Source of the DNA: an uncultured Candidatus Melainabacteria bacterium
Lineage (GTDB): Bacteria > Cyanobacteriota > Vampirovibrionia > Gastranaerophilales > Gastranaerophilaceae
Reading direction: 5' to 3'
NCBI GenBank assembly: GCA_934691935.1
Contig: CAKUTH010000002.1
Span: forward strand, 310,001 to 374,000
DNA length: 64,000 nt
Position numbers and translations under genes: made by a program. This document shows, piece by piece, positions 49,098 through 57,391 of this stretch (its first letter is position 1; every line of letters begins with the position of its first letter). The notes beneath the pieces are model-generated. The model was not told the DNA's origin. It saw only the letters and a program-made list of their open reading frames with translations, and did not search any database.

Positions 49098-50828
49098 TTA
49101 TTTGCAAAGTGGTGAATGCATCGCGCGCAGTGAATTTAGGATTGCGAGTAAAGTTACGCCGACATCTGCAAAAATTGCACCCCACATTGTCATCATGCCG
49201 AATGTGCCTAATGCCAAGAACACTGCTTTAACAGATATTGCAAAAATAATGTTTTGTTTCACAATTTTCATTGTTTTTTGAGAAATCTTTATCGCTTCAA
49301 AAACTTTATATGGGTTGTCATTCATAATTATCACGTCAGCGGATTCCACAGCACAGTCTGAGCCTATGCCACCCATTGCAATTCCGACGTCTGCACGTTT
49401 TAATACTGGCGCATCATTTATGCCATCGCCAACATATAAGGCTGTTTGAGCCTGAGGGATTGCTTTTATGATTTCTTCAAATTTATATAATTTTTCTTGT
49501 GGCAGAAGTTTTGAATATGCTTTGTCGAGTTTTAGAACGGACGCAATTTTTTGAACAATTTCATCGTTATCTCCTGATAACATATATGTTCGGATTGATT
49601 GTTTTTTGAGTTCGGAAATTGTTTTTACAGATTCAGGTTTCAAACCATCGCTTAGAACAACATAGCCTTCCAATGTTCCATTTTTGGAAATGTATATTAT
49701 GTTTCCAATTTCGCCAAAATCAGGTGCATTGACAAATTCTTTGTTGCCAGCGCAAACTTCATCGCCATTGATTTTCCCTCTCAAACCTTTACCCGAAATT
49801 TCAGAAATGTCAGTTACGTTTTCAAAAAAATCACCACTATATGAGTTCAAAATTGATTTAGCAATCGGGTGGTTTGAAAATTTTTCAATACTAACAATAA
49901 GTTTTAAAATTTCTTCTTTTGGTAAATCGCCTGTAGAAACGACTTTTTCTATCGAAAAATGACCTTTGGTTAATGTTCCAGTTTTGTCAAAAGCAACAGC
50001 TTTGGCTTTTGCAAGTGCTTCAATGTATTTGCTACCTTTGACTAGAATACCGTTTCTTGATGCTCCGCCAATTCCTGCAAAAAACCCTAGTGGAACGGAA
50101 ATTACCAACGCGCATGGACAAGAGATTACAAGTAATGTGAGCGCTCTTTTTAACCATTCAAAAAAGTCGGCTTGTAATATTAAAGGCGTTAAAACACCTA
50201 TGATTAAAGCCAATCCGACAACAAACGGTGTATAAATTCTTGCAAATTTTGTGATAAAGTTTTCGGCTTTAGCTTTCTTATTTTTTGCGTGTTCTACAAG
50301 TTCTAAAATCTCTGAAACTGTTGATTGCGCAAATGTTTTTTCTGCACGAATTTTTACAAACCCGTTTGAAATAATACATCCGCTTAAAATTTCATCACCG
50401 ACCTTCACTTCTCTTGGAAATGCTTCCCCAGTAAGTGCTGAGGTATCAATGAACGCAGTGCCTTCGACAACAACTCCGTCAAGTGCTGTTTTTTCGCCAG
50501 TTTTAGCAATAATAATGTCGTTAATATTTACGTTTTGCGGAGATTGCTTGATAACTTTATCCCCAACAAGAACATTCACAGTATCTGGTCTTAAATCCAT
50601 AAGTTCGGTTATGGATTTTTTCGACTTTTCAACAGCTTTGTCTTGCAAAAACTCTCCGATATTGTACAGAATAAACACCATAAGAGCTTCCAAATACTCG
50701 CCAATGCAAACCGCACCGACGATTGCAATTCCCATAAGAAATTTTTCGTCAAAAATCTCTCCGTTTTTGATTTTGTGTAAAATAGTTTCGTGTTCGTCAT
50801 GTTCTGCGTGGTGACAATGTTCGCACAT
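49098..50828 (-). CDS. P-type heavy-metal ATPase (Zn/Cd/Co-type exporter)
   Basis: 576 residues from the ATG at 50828, which has AAGGAG upstream. Metal-coordinating CPC in LLVISCPCALVISVP (transmembrane helix), phosphorylation site FDKTGTLTKG, actuator TGEAFPREV, and hinge VGDGINDAPVLKRADVG. The N-terminal ferredoxin-like metal domain is missing and replaced by a His/Cys-rich tail CEHCHHAEHDEHE, which fits zinc or cadmium. The divergent ArsR/SmtB gene and its operators overlap the promoter region, so it is metal-induced. Confidence 0.93.
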   Translation of the reverse strand: MCEHCHHAEHDEHETILHKIKNGEIFDEKFLMGIAIVGAVCIGEYLEALMVFILYNIGEFLQDKAVEKSKKSITELMDLRPDTVNVLVGDKVIKQSPQNVNINDIIIAKTGEKTALDGVVVEGTAFIDTSALTGEAFPREVKVGDEILSGCIISNGFVKIRAEKTFAQSTVSEILELVEHAKNKKAKAENFITKFARIYTPFVVGLALIIGVLTPLILQADFFEWLKRALTLLVISCPCALVISVPLGFFAGIGGASRNGILVKGSKYIEALAKAKAVAFDKTGTLTKGHFSIEKVVSTGDLPKEEILKLIVSIEKFSNHPIAKSILNSYSGDFFENVTDISEISGKGLRGKINGDEVCAGNKEFVNAPDFGEIGNIIYISKNGTLEGYVVLSDGLKPESVKTISELKKQSIRTYMLSGDNDEIVQKIASVLKLDKAYSKLLPQEKLYKFEEIIKAIPQAQTALYVGDGINDAPVLKRADVGIAMGGIGSDCAVESADVIIMNDNPYKVFEAIKISQKTMKIVKQNIIFAISVKAVFLALGTFGMMTMWGAIFADVGVTLLAILNSLRAMHSPLCK

Positions 50829-50845
50829 AATTAAGCTCCTTATGA

Positions 50846-50861
50846 TTGAATACCTGTTCAA
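50846..50861. promoter_or_regulatory. ArsR/SmtB operator 1
   Basis: TTGAATACCTGTTCAA, an inverted repeat TTGAA-6-TTCAA. It lies between the -10 box of the ATPase promoter (50866-50871) and its ribosome-binding site, where a bound repressor would block transcription. Confidence 0.65.
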
Positions 50862-50865
50862 CTAT

Positions 50866-50895
50866 ATTATAATTGATTGGCTATTCAACTGTCAA
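50866..50895 (-). promoter_or_regulatory. Promoter of the metal ATPase gene
   Basis: On the minus strand TTGACA (50890-50895), an 18-nt spacer and TATAAT (50866-50871). Confidence 0.75.
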
Positions 50896-50933
50896 GTCTA
50901 AAGGTATTAATTTGATACAAAAGTTCACAATAG

Positions 50934-50949
50934 TTGAATAATTGTTCAA
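50934..50949. promoter_or_regulatory. ArsR/SmtB operator 2
   Basis: TTGAATAATTGTTCAA matches operator 1 at 14 of 16 positions (the form TTGAATANNTGTTCAA). It covers the -35 box and spacer of the regulator's own promoter (TTGAAT 50934-50939, TATAAT 50957-50962), indicating autoregulation. Confidence 0.65.
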
Positions 50950-50968
50950 TTGTTGGTATAATATATTT

Positions 50969-51322
50969 ATGAGCGTAAAACATACTGACTGCGAAGCGTT
51001 GAATACGGAATTGGTTGAAAAAACTATTGCCAGAATGCATACCAAAAAACTTTATAATGATACTGCGGATTTTTTTAAAGTTATGGGAGATTGTACAAGG
51101 TTAAGGTTACTTTGGGCGTTGGATGGCGATGAAATGTGTGTTTGCGACCTTGCTGTAGTATTGAATATGACAAAGTCTGCTGTATCGCATCAATTGAAAA
51201 CATTAAAAAATGCAAAACTTGTTAAATCACGCAAATCTGGCAAAAACGTATATTATTCGCTGGATGATGAACATATTAAAATGGTCTTGGAAATGGCATT
51301 GTTACACATAAATGAATGCTAG
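50969..51322 (+). CDS. ArsR/SmtB-family metal-sensing repressor
   Basis: 117 residues from the ATG at 50969. Winged helix with recognition helix MTKSAVSHQLKTLKNA. The metal-site motif between helices is DEMCVCDLA (ELCVCDL in CadC/ArsR-type sensors), and an N-terminal cysteine (HTDCEAL) and C-terminal HINEC could add ligands. It represses the divergent exporter gene and itself. TATAAT ends 6 nt before the ATG, so its mRNA is predicted leaderless. Confidence 0.92.
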   Translation: MSVKHTDCEALNTELVEKTIARMHTKKLYNDTADFFKVMGDCTRLRLLWALDGDEMCVCDLAVVLNMTKSAVSHQLKTLKNAKLVKSRKSGKNVYYSLDDEHIKMVLEMALLHINEC

Positions 51323-51327
51323 AATAT

Positions 51328-52701
51328 CTAAAGTGGCAAAGTAATTATGAATTCGCAACCGTTATCAGAATTTATAGTAATAGTTCCTTTGTGGTAATTA
51401 ATGATTTGTTTTACTATACTTAGACCAAGCCCACTTCCGCCAAGTTCGCGACTTCTGTTTTTGTCAACACGATAAAAGTTTTCAAATATCTTTGGCAGAT
51501 GTTCCGCAGGAATTCCAATTCCATAATCTCTGATTTTTATTGTTGCATTTTTGTCATTTTGTGACATTGAAATATCAATTTTATCAGATTTTGAATATTT
51601 TATTGCATTTACAAGGATATTTGTAATAGCGGTTTCTAAAAGTTGTGAATCTGCAAAAATTTGTATAGAATCTTGTGGCGCAAAATTTATTGGCATATTT
51701 GTTGCCAAAACCTTTGTATTGTCAATTGCCTCAAGGATACAATCTTCTAACGTAAATGTTGTAAAATGATTATGCTTGTTAAGTGATTCGTACTCTAAGT
51801 TCGCAATATCAATAATGCTCAAAATTAATTTGTTCAGGCGTTCTGCATTCGTTTTAATTATTTTAATACATTCATCGGAAGAATTTTTATCGGTGTTCAA
51901 AAGCTCTGATGCCAAAAGAAGGCTTGTCAGCGGAGTTTTAACCTCATGTGAAAACCCGCAAAGCATTTCGTTCTTGGATGTTTCTATGTATTCAAGTTTT
52001 TCAATTTTTTGTTTTAATTGTTTTGACATATTGCTCAGAGTTTTTGAGTGTTCTGCAAGCATTCCTTTTTCAATAACAAAAATTTCTGTATCTAAATCGC
52101 CATTAGTAATTTTTGTCGCGCTTTCTTGCAGTTTATCGAACGGTAATTTGAGATAAAACACTATGTATAATGATATTGCAAGGATTGCCAATATACCCAA
52201 AACTAAAACCAAAATAATACTATGTTGGTTGCGCAAAAATGTCATAATCATATCGTCTTGCAACAAGGCAATTCTTAAGATATAAGTTTTGCCGTTTACA
52301 ACAATACTTTTTTCTTGTGCAATCATTTTGTTTTTGAGTGTGCGTTTGTAATTTTTAAGAATTTTGTGTTCGTAATTCGTTGTAATTTTGGTTTTGTTTA
52401 TATCAAGGTCTGGGCGAGAAGTCCCAAGTATATTACCATTGGTATCTTGAACGTATATTGCTATGTCATCGTCTTTCAAATCATCACAAAAGAGTTTTAA
52501 TTTTGAGAAATTATTTTCTGCCAAAATAGGTTTTATAACCCATTCAACCAACAACAGTTGATGATCGATTTCTTCTTTTTCTTCGTTCATATAAGAGTCG
52601 TAAAATTTGAAAAACTGGTTTGTAAGCAAGCCAATTCCTGTGACAATCATAACGATAATTATAAATATAAAAACAAGTATATATTTAACATGTCTTTTCA
52701 T
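51328..52701 (-). CDS. Membrane sensor histidine kinase
   Basis: 457 residues. Two membrane helices (about 8-30 and 165-187) flank a ~135-residue periplasmic sensor; then HAMP, HisKA with FSHEVKTPLTSLLLASELL (phospho-His), N box NILVNAIKYSKSD and G boxes with RELGGSGLGLSIVKQI. It overlaps the regulator gene upstream by 17 nt, so it is the partner of that OmpR-type regulator. The signal is unknown. Confidence 0.93.
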   Translation of the reverse strand: MKRHVKYILVFIFIIIVMIVTGIGLLTNQFFKFYDSYMNEEKEEIDHQLLLVEWVIKPILAENNFSKLKLFCDDLKDDDIAIYVQDTNGNILGTSRPDLDINKTKITTNYEHKILKNYKRTLKNKMIAQEKSIVVNGKTYILRIALLQDDMIMTFLRNQHSIILVLVLGILAILAISLYIVFYLKLPFDKLQESATKITNGDLDTEIFVIEKGMLAEHSKTLSNMSKQLKQKIEKLEYIETSKNEMLCGFSHEVKTPLTSLLLASELLNTDKNSSDECIKIIKTNAERLNKLILSIIDIANLEYESLNKHNHFTTFTLEDCILEAIDNTKVLATNMPINFAPQDSIQIFADSQLLETAITNILVNAIKYSKSDKIDISMSQNDKNATIKIRDYGIGIPAEHLPKIFENFYRVDKNRSRELGGSGLGLSIVKQIINYHKGTITINSDNGCEFIITLPL

Positions 52702-53383
52702 TTAATCTGTATCCAATTCCTCTGACAGCTTCAATATCAGTTCCATGTGAGCCCAATTTTCGTCTTAAATTTAGCACTTGAACATCAATTGCGCGTTCAC
52801 CTATATCATATCCAGCATCGCCTTTTAGTTGTAAAAGTAATTGGTTTCTGGTGAAAACTCTGCTTGGATGTTCTGCAAATAGCGTAAGCAGTTCAAATTC
52901 TGAGTAGGTCAAGTTTAATTCTTTGTTGTTTAAAGTCGCACTTCTGTTGAGTTTGTTGATTACGATATCTTTGTAGTGAACATTAAAATTTTCTTTATTA
53001 TCAACATCTGGTGTGCGTAGTTGGTTTCTAATTCTAGCAATCAAAACTTTTGTGCTAAAAGGTTTTGTAATATAGTCATTAGCCCCGAGTTCCAGCCCGA
53101 CAACAATATCACTTTCTTCACTTTTGGCAGTAATTATTATTATAGGAATGTTGGCGGTTGAGCTATTATTTTTCAATTCTTTGCATATTGTTAAACCGTC
53201 TACTTTCGGCAACATTAAATCTAATAAAATTAAGTTAGGTTGCCAAGCATTAACCTTTTCAATTACGTCTGAGCCGTCGTAGATCTTTTCTATACTAGAA
53301 AACCCATTTGATTTCAAAGCCATTTCTATCAAATTTGAAATATCTTTTTCGTCATCAACAATTAAAATTTTTGAATTATACAT
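52685..53383 (-). CDS. OmpR-family response regulator
   Basis: 232 residues. Receiver: ILIVDDEKDISNLI, phosphoacceptor in LILLDLMLPKVDG, TAK and lysine in DYITKPFSTKVL. C-terminal winged helix: ELNLTYSEFELLTLFAEHPS and AIDVQVLNLRRKLG, ending VRGIGYRLNE. GAGG before the ATG. It pairs with the overlapping kinase; targets unknown. Confidence 0.95.
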   Translation of the reverse strand: MYNSKILIVDDEKDISNLIEMALKSNGFSSIEKIYDGSDVIEKVNAWQPNLILLDLMLPKVDGLTICKELKNNSSTANIPIIIITAKSEESDIVVGLELGANDYITKPFSTKVLIARIRNQLRTPDVDNKENFNVHYKDIVINKLNRSATLNNKELNLTYSEFELLTLFAEHPSRVFTRNQLLLQLKGDAGYDIGERAIDVQVLNLRRKLGSHGTDIEAVRGIGYRLNEKTC

Positions 53384-53599
53384 AATGCGCCTCAGTATAA
53401 ATTATAAATTTGTTTTGTTAAATTATGGTTGGCAAAAATTAACTTTGGTTTAACAAATTGTTTATACGATTATAATATGAAAATGAGAAATATAAATAGT
53501 GATTAAAAAACAACGCCTCGTTTTTGCCAAAGTTAAAGATTTAGTTTACAAAATTAAATTTTCGGGCAATAATATATTATTATAAGTAAGAGGTTAATT

Positions 53600-54406
53600 A
53601 TGAAATCTGTCAAAGAACTTTCAATTGAATCAAAAATTATAAAACGTTTGCAAAACAGCCCAGTTTGCCTGAAGTTGGTTAACTATCTTTTTGAGGATGC
53701 TGAATTACAGGAAATGCAGGATTATGCCAATAACGTTTCAATCAAACGTCTTGGGTACAACGACCATGGACCTGTTCACATGCGTCAGGTTTGTGCAAAT
53801 GCAATAAAAATGTTGAATATTTTGCAATCATCAGGTATTCAAACATCTTTGGAAAAAGAAGAAATTGGAACTTTTGAAGATAGCATGTGCGCCGTGATAA
53901 TTGCAGGACTTATGCACGATTTGGGTATGATGATTGGGCGTCAAGGTCATGAAGAAATGTCTGTAACGCTTGCAAAACCAATTATTGAAAGAACGGTTAT
54001 GTATCTTTTCCCTGATGATTTACACAGACGCACCATTGTAAAATCTCTTGCGATAGAAGCGATTATCGGTCACATGTCATCAAGAAAAATTCATTCTATA
54101 GAGGCAGGTGTCATTTTGATTGCAGATGGTTGCGATATGACAAAAGGCAGGGCGCGTATTCCTATGGCAATCAATACAACACCTCGTGTAGGTGATATTC
54201 ATAAATATTCGGCAAATGCGATTACGCGTATTGGAATTCACCACGGAGAAAGACGTCCGATTAGAATTGATATAGAAATGACTGGTGAAGTTGGATTTTT
54301 CCAAATAGAAGAAGTCCTTTTGACAAAAATTGATTCTAGCCCAGCGAAAGGTTATGTTGAACTTTATGCTGGTGTTACTGGTGAACAGCCAAAATGTTAT
54401 CTATAG
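53600..54406 (+). CDS. HD-domain metal-dependent phosphohydrolase
   Basis: 268 residues. HD ligands: YNDHGPVHMRQVCANA, IIAGLMHDLGMMIGRQGHEEMS and IEAIIGHM, with the further acidic DGCDMTKGRARI. The C-terminal ~80 residues are a small alpha/beta extension (TRIGIHHGERRPIRIDIEM). The pattern recalls archaeal and bacterial HD hydrolases acting on nucleotides; the substrate is unknown. AGAGG precedes the ATG. Upstream 53384-53599 holds an inverted CCAAAGTTAA pair and no gene. Confidence 0.8.
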   Translation: MKSVKELSIESKIIKRLQNSPVCLKLVNYLFEDAELQEMQDYANNVSIKRLGYNDHGPVHMRQVCANAIKMLNILQSSGIQTSLEKEEIGTFEDSMCAVIIAGLMHDLGMMIGRQGHEEMSVTLAKPIIERTVMYLFPDDLHRRTIVKSLAIEAIIGHMSSRKIHSIEAGVILIADGCDMTKGRARIPMAINTTPRVGDIHKYSANAITRIGIHHGERRPIRIDIEMTGEVGFFQIEEVLLTKIDSSPAKGYVELYAGVTGEQPKCYL

Positions 54407-54500
54407 GTAGAAATTTAGTATATTTATATTTATCTTAACAAACGGTTGCATACGCGATATTATGATGTTACGCTTGTTTCAAGAAGTTTGGAGGGTGAAT

Positions 54501-56213
54501 ATGATTTCAGATAACATCAAAACCTATTTTAAGGTAGTTGCATCTTTGGTTGGTTTAAAAGTGGATTTGCCAGAAGATACTCCACTTGATTTGATGAAAT
54601 TATATCTAAAGGTTTGGTTTTTCAAAAAGACTGGCAAAATTTTAAATCTTGATAATCCGAAAACTTTTAATGAAAAAATTCAGTGGATGAAACTTTACGA
54701 TAGCACTCCGATAAAAACTCGTCTTGCGGATAAATATTTAGTTAGAGATTGGGTTAAGGAAAAAATCGGTAAGGCTTTTGCCCAGAACCCTGAAAATCAG
54801 GCAGAAGTTGACGCAGAGGGTGAAAAATATTTAATTCCATTGCTTGGCGTTTGGGATAATTTTGACGATATTGATTTTGACAAACTTCCTGATAGATTTG
54901 TGCTCAAATGTAATCATGGTTGTGCTTACAATATTATAGTTAAAGATAAATCGAAATTTGATATTGAAAAAGCGCGCAAAAAAGTTGACAAGTGGATGAA
55001 AGAAAACTATGCATATCGCAAGGGTTTGCAAATGCAGTACAGAGATATTCCACCAAAAATTACTGCTGAGGAATACATTGAGGATAGCAACAAAGAACTC
55101 AATGATTATAAAATATTGTGTTTTAACGGAAAACCTGAATTTATTTGGATTGATCAAGGTAGGTTTGGTGATAGAACCGAAAATATTTATAATATGAAAT
55201 GGGAGTTGCAACCGTTTTTGTTGACGTATCCTAATTCAAAAGAAGAAGTTCCGCCACCTCAAAATTTTGAAAAAATGATTGAAATCGCAAAGGTTTTGTC
55301 AGAAGGTTTTGCACAAGTTAGGGTTGATTTTTACAATGTTGACGGCAAAATTTATTTTGGCGAAATGACGTTCACATCTTGTAACGGTATTGATAAATTT
55401 ATTCCTGAAAGTTATAATACCGTGCTTGGAGATATGATAAAACTTCCAGAGCTTAAAGAGCCTGAATTGACTGTGTCTTTGACATCTTTCCCATATAGAA
55501 TTCCAACTATTCATAAAACAATAAAATCACTTTTGGAACAAACGCATAAAGCTGATAGAGTCGTTTTGCAACTTTCGGAAGATGAATTTCCAAACAAAGA
55601 AGGTGATTTGCCAGAAACTCTCTTGAGCCTTAGACAACAAGGTTTGACAATAAATTGGGTTAAGGGCAATATAAAATCTTACAAAAAACTTATTCCAACT
55701 CTAAAACAATATCCGCACGATATTATTATAACTGTTGATGATGATCGTATTTATGATAAAAATATGGTTAAACGCTTGTATGACTCTTATGTTCAGAACC
55801 CAGATTTTGTGCATTGCCATAGGACAACGAAAATCTTTTTAAAGAACGGAAAATTCAAGGCAAAAGGGCTTAAATGTTATAACAGACCATCTTTTGCAAA
55901 CAAACTTGTTGGTTGTGGCGGGGTTCTGTATCCACCGAATATTTTGTACAAAGATGTTACTGATGAAAAGTTATTTACAACATTAGCTCCAACAAATGAT
56001 GATATTTGGTTTTGGTTAATGGCTGTGATGAATGACGTTAAAATAAAAGTTGTAAAACACAATATCCCTGAGCCAAAGGAAATTTCAGAAACTAAAGATG
56101 GACCTTGCTTGACAAAAATTAACGATAATGGTGAAGAATTATTTTACAAGGATTTGGAAAGAGTGCTCGGACATTACGACGGTTTGAGAGAAAAAATTAT
56201 CGCTGATATGTAA
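54501..56213 (+). CDS. TupA-like ATP-grasp protein fused to a glycosyltransferase-like domain
   Basis: 570 residues from the ATG at 54501 (GGAGGGTGAAT upstream). N-terminal ~320 residues are of the TupA-like ATP-grasp type: LDNPKTFNEKIQWMKLYD, KTRLADKYLVRDWV, DRFVLKCNHGCAYNIIV, QVRVDFYNVDGKIYFGEMTF. The C-terminal ~240 residues start LTVSLTSFPYRIPTIHKTIK and contain IIITVDDDRIY (DxD-like metal site) and LAPTNDDIWFW, as in GT-A glycosyltransferases. Both parts suggest synthesis of a peptidyl or glycosyl surface polymer. The fusion looks intact; its product is not known. Confidence 0.75.
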   Translation: MISDNIKTYFKVVASLVGLKVDLPEDTPLDLMKLYLKVWFFKKTGKILNLDNPKTFNEKIQWMKLYDSTPIKTRLADKYLVRDWVKEKIGKAFAQNPENQAEVDAEGEKYLIPLLGVWDNFDDIDFDKLPDRFVLKCNHGCAYNIIVKDKSKFDIEKARKKVDKWMKENYAYRKGLQMQYRDIPPKITAEEYIEDSNKELNDYKILCFNGKPEFIWIDQGRFGDRTENIYNMKWELQPFLLTYPNSKEEVPPPQNFEKMIEIAKVLSEGFAQVRVDFYNVDGKIYFGEMTFTSCNGIDKFIPESYNTVLGDMIKLPELKEPELTVSLTSFPYRIPTIHKTIKSLLEQTHKADRVVLQLSEDEFPNKEGDLPETLLSLRQQGLTINWVKGNIKSYKKLIPTLKQYPHDIIITVDDDRIYDKNMVKRLYDSYVQNPDFVHCHRTTKIFLKNGKFKAKGLKCYNRPSFANKLVGCGGVLYPPNILYKDVTDEKLFTTLAPTNDDIWFWLMAVMNDVKIKVVKHNIPEPKEISETKDGPCLTKINDNGEELFYKDLERVLGHYDGLREKIIADM

Positions 56214-56252
56214 ATGGTGTTTCCTTTCTTGTATTTGGATGGGTGAAAATTT

Positions 56253-56804
56253 ATGCAAAGATGTAGTTGGGTCGACGAAAAATCTGAGATTTATGTAAAA
56301 TACCATGACGAAGAATGGGGCGTGCCTAAATACGACGATAGAGAGCTTTTTGAACTTTTGGTTTTGGAATCCTTTCAGGCTGGGCTTTCTTGGCTTACGG
56401 TTTTGAAAAAACGTGAGGCTTTTCGCAAAGCATTTGATAATTTCGATGTTGAAAAAGTTGCAAAATATGATGAAAATAAGGTTGCAGAACTCCTTGCAAA
56501 CCCAGAAATTATACGCTCAAAAAGCAAAATAAATTCAGCTATCGGCAATGCCAAAATTTTTATTGAAATTCAGAGCGAATTTGGCAGTTTTTCAAAATAT
56601 ATTTGGGGATTTACGGATAACAAAATTATAAAAAATGTAACTGGAGAATTGATTGTGTCGTCGCCACTTTCAGATATGATTTCTAAAGATTTGAAATCAC
56701 GTGGAATGAAATATGTTGGCACCGTGATAATTTATTCATACTTGCAGGCAATCGGCATACTCAATGACCATGAAAAAGGATGTTTTTTAAATAAAAGATA
56801 CTAG
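56253..56804 (+). CDS. tag: DNA-3-methyladenine glycosylase I
   Basis: 183 residues. MQRCSWVDEKSEIYVKYHDE, EEWGVPKYDDRELFELLVLE, SFQAGLSWLTVLKKREAFR and the C-terminal YLQAIGILNDHEKGC are the Tag blocks, including Cys and His zinc ligands (C4, and HEKGC near the end). It removes 3-methyladenine from DNA. Its last codons and stop (TACTAG) come from the first unit of an octamer repeat array that begins at 56798. Confidence 0.93.
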   Translation: MQRCSWVDEKSEIYVKYHDEEWGVPKYDDRELFELLVLESFQAGLSWLTVLKKREAFRKAFDNFDVEKVAKYDENKVAELLANPEIIRSKSKINSAIGNAKIFIEIQSEFGSFSKYIWGFTDNKIIKNVTGELIVSSPLSDMISKDLKSRGMKYVGTVIIYSYLQAIGILNDHEKGCFLNKRY

Positions 56805-56870
56805 GGCACTAAGGCACTAGGGCACTAAGGACGTTTCGGTAATAGGGTAATAAGTGAATAAGGTAATAGG
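56798..56870. repeat. Octamer arrays at the end of tag
   Basis: Four octamers ATACTAGG, GCACTAAG, GCACTAGG, GCACTAAG (56798-56829), then a second, different octamer array GGTAATAG, GGTAATAA, GTGAATAA, GGTAATAG (56838-56869). The first array overlaps the tag stop codon. Confidence 0.85.
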
Positions 56871-56885
56871 ATTTTATGTAATTTT

Positions 56886-57031
56886 CCCTCTCCCTCTTGG
56901 GGAGAGCGGATTTGCGTACGGACGGAGCAAAGCGAGTCTGGATAGCGAACAGATTGAGCGGAATGCACGTGAGTGCAAAAGCGAAACTCTGTGAGCGTGG
57001 AGCAAATCCAAGACAGGGTTAGGGTGAGGGG
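56886..57031. repeat. GC-rich structured intergenic element, ~146 bp
   Basis: Outer parts CCCTCTCCCTCTTGGGGAGA and ACAGGGTTAGGGTGAGGG are imperfectly complementary, and GGATTTGC (56908-56915) pairs with GCAAATCC (57002-57009). The centre holds further GC-rich short palindromes (GCACGTGAGTGC). Base composition is far from the AT-rich surroundings. It looks like a MITE-like or palindromic dispersed element. The rest up to 57391 is AT-rich with no supported gene. Confidence 0.65.
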
Positions 57032-57391
57032 CTAACAAAACTGCCTATCCTAAACAATTTAACCTAATATAAAGATTTGTAACAAAACTTTCTGCATGTA
57101 TTAAAGTTTTTTGAATAGCTTGCCGACATGACATCTAGAAGGAAAGTGTGCATAAAAAAATGTGCAAGTTCCGCAGGAGTATATATTATATATCTAGAAA
57201 ATATATAATGTTACGAAATGTAAAAGGTTAAAACCCTCTATTTACGTGAAAAAAATAAATTTTAACCGCAAAAAAATGTAAAAATTTTCACAAACCATGC
57301 AATTTTCAGTTAAAAAATGTTTTTACATGTACATAGAGAAAGTATAAGTACATTAATTCCATGCAAAAGATATTGCAGAAAGGATAAGACA

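Noticed and set aside
49684..50814. Several plus-strand ORFs inside the P-type ATPase gene
   Set aside because: They are antisense shadows of a strongly conserved gene, with no starts or motifs.
57317..57391. N-terminal extension of the 897-aa protein
   Set aside because: Cys- and His-containing extension without a ribosome-binding site; GAAAGGAT precedes the ATG at 57392.
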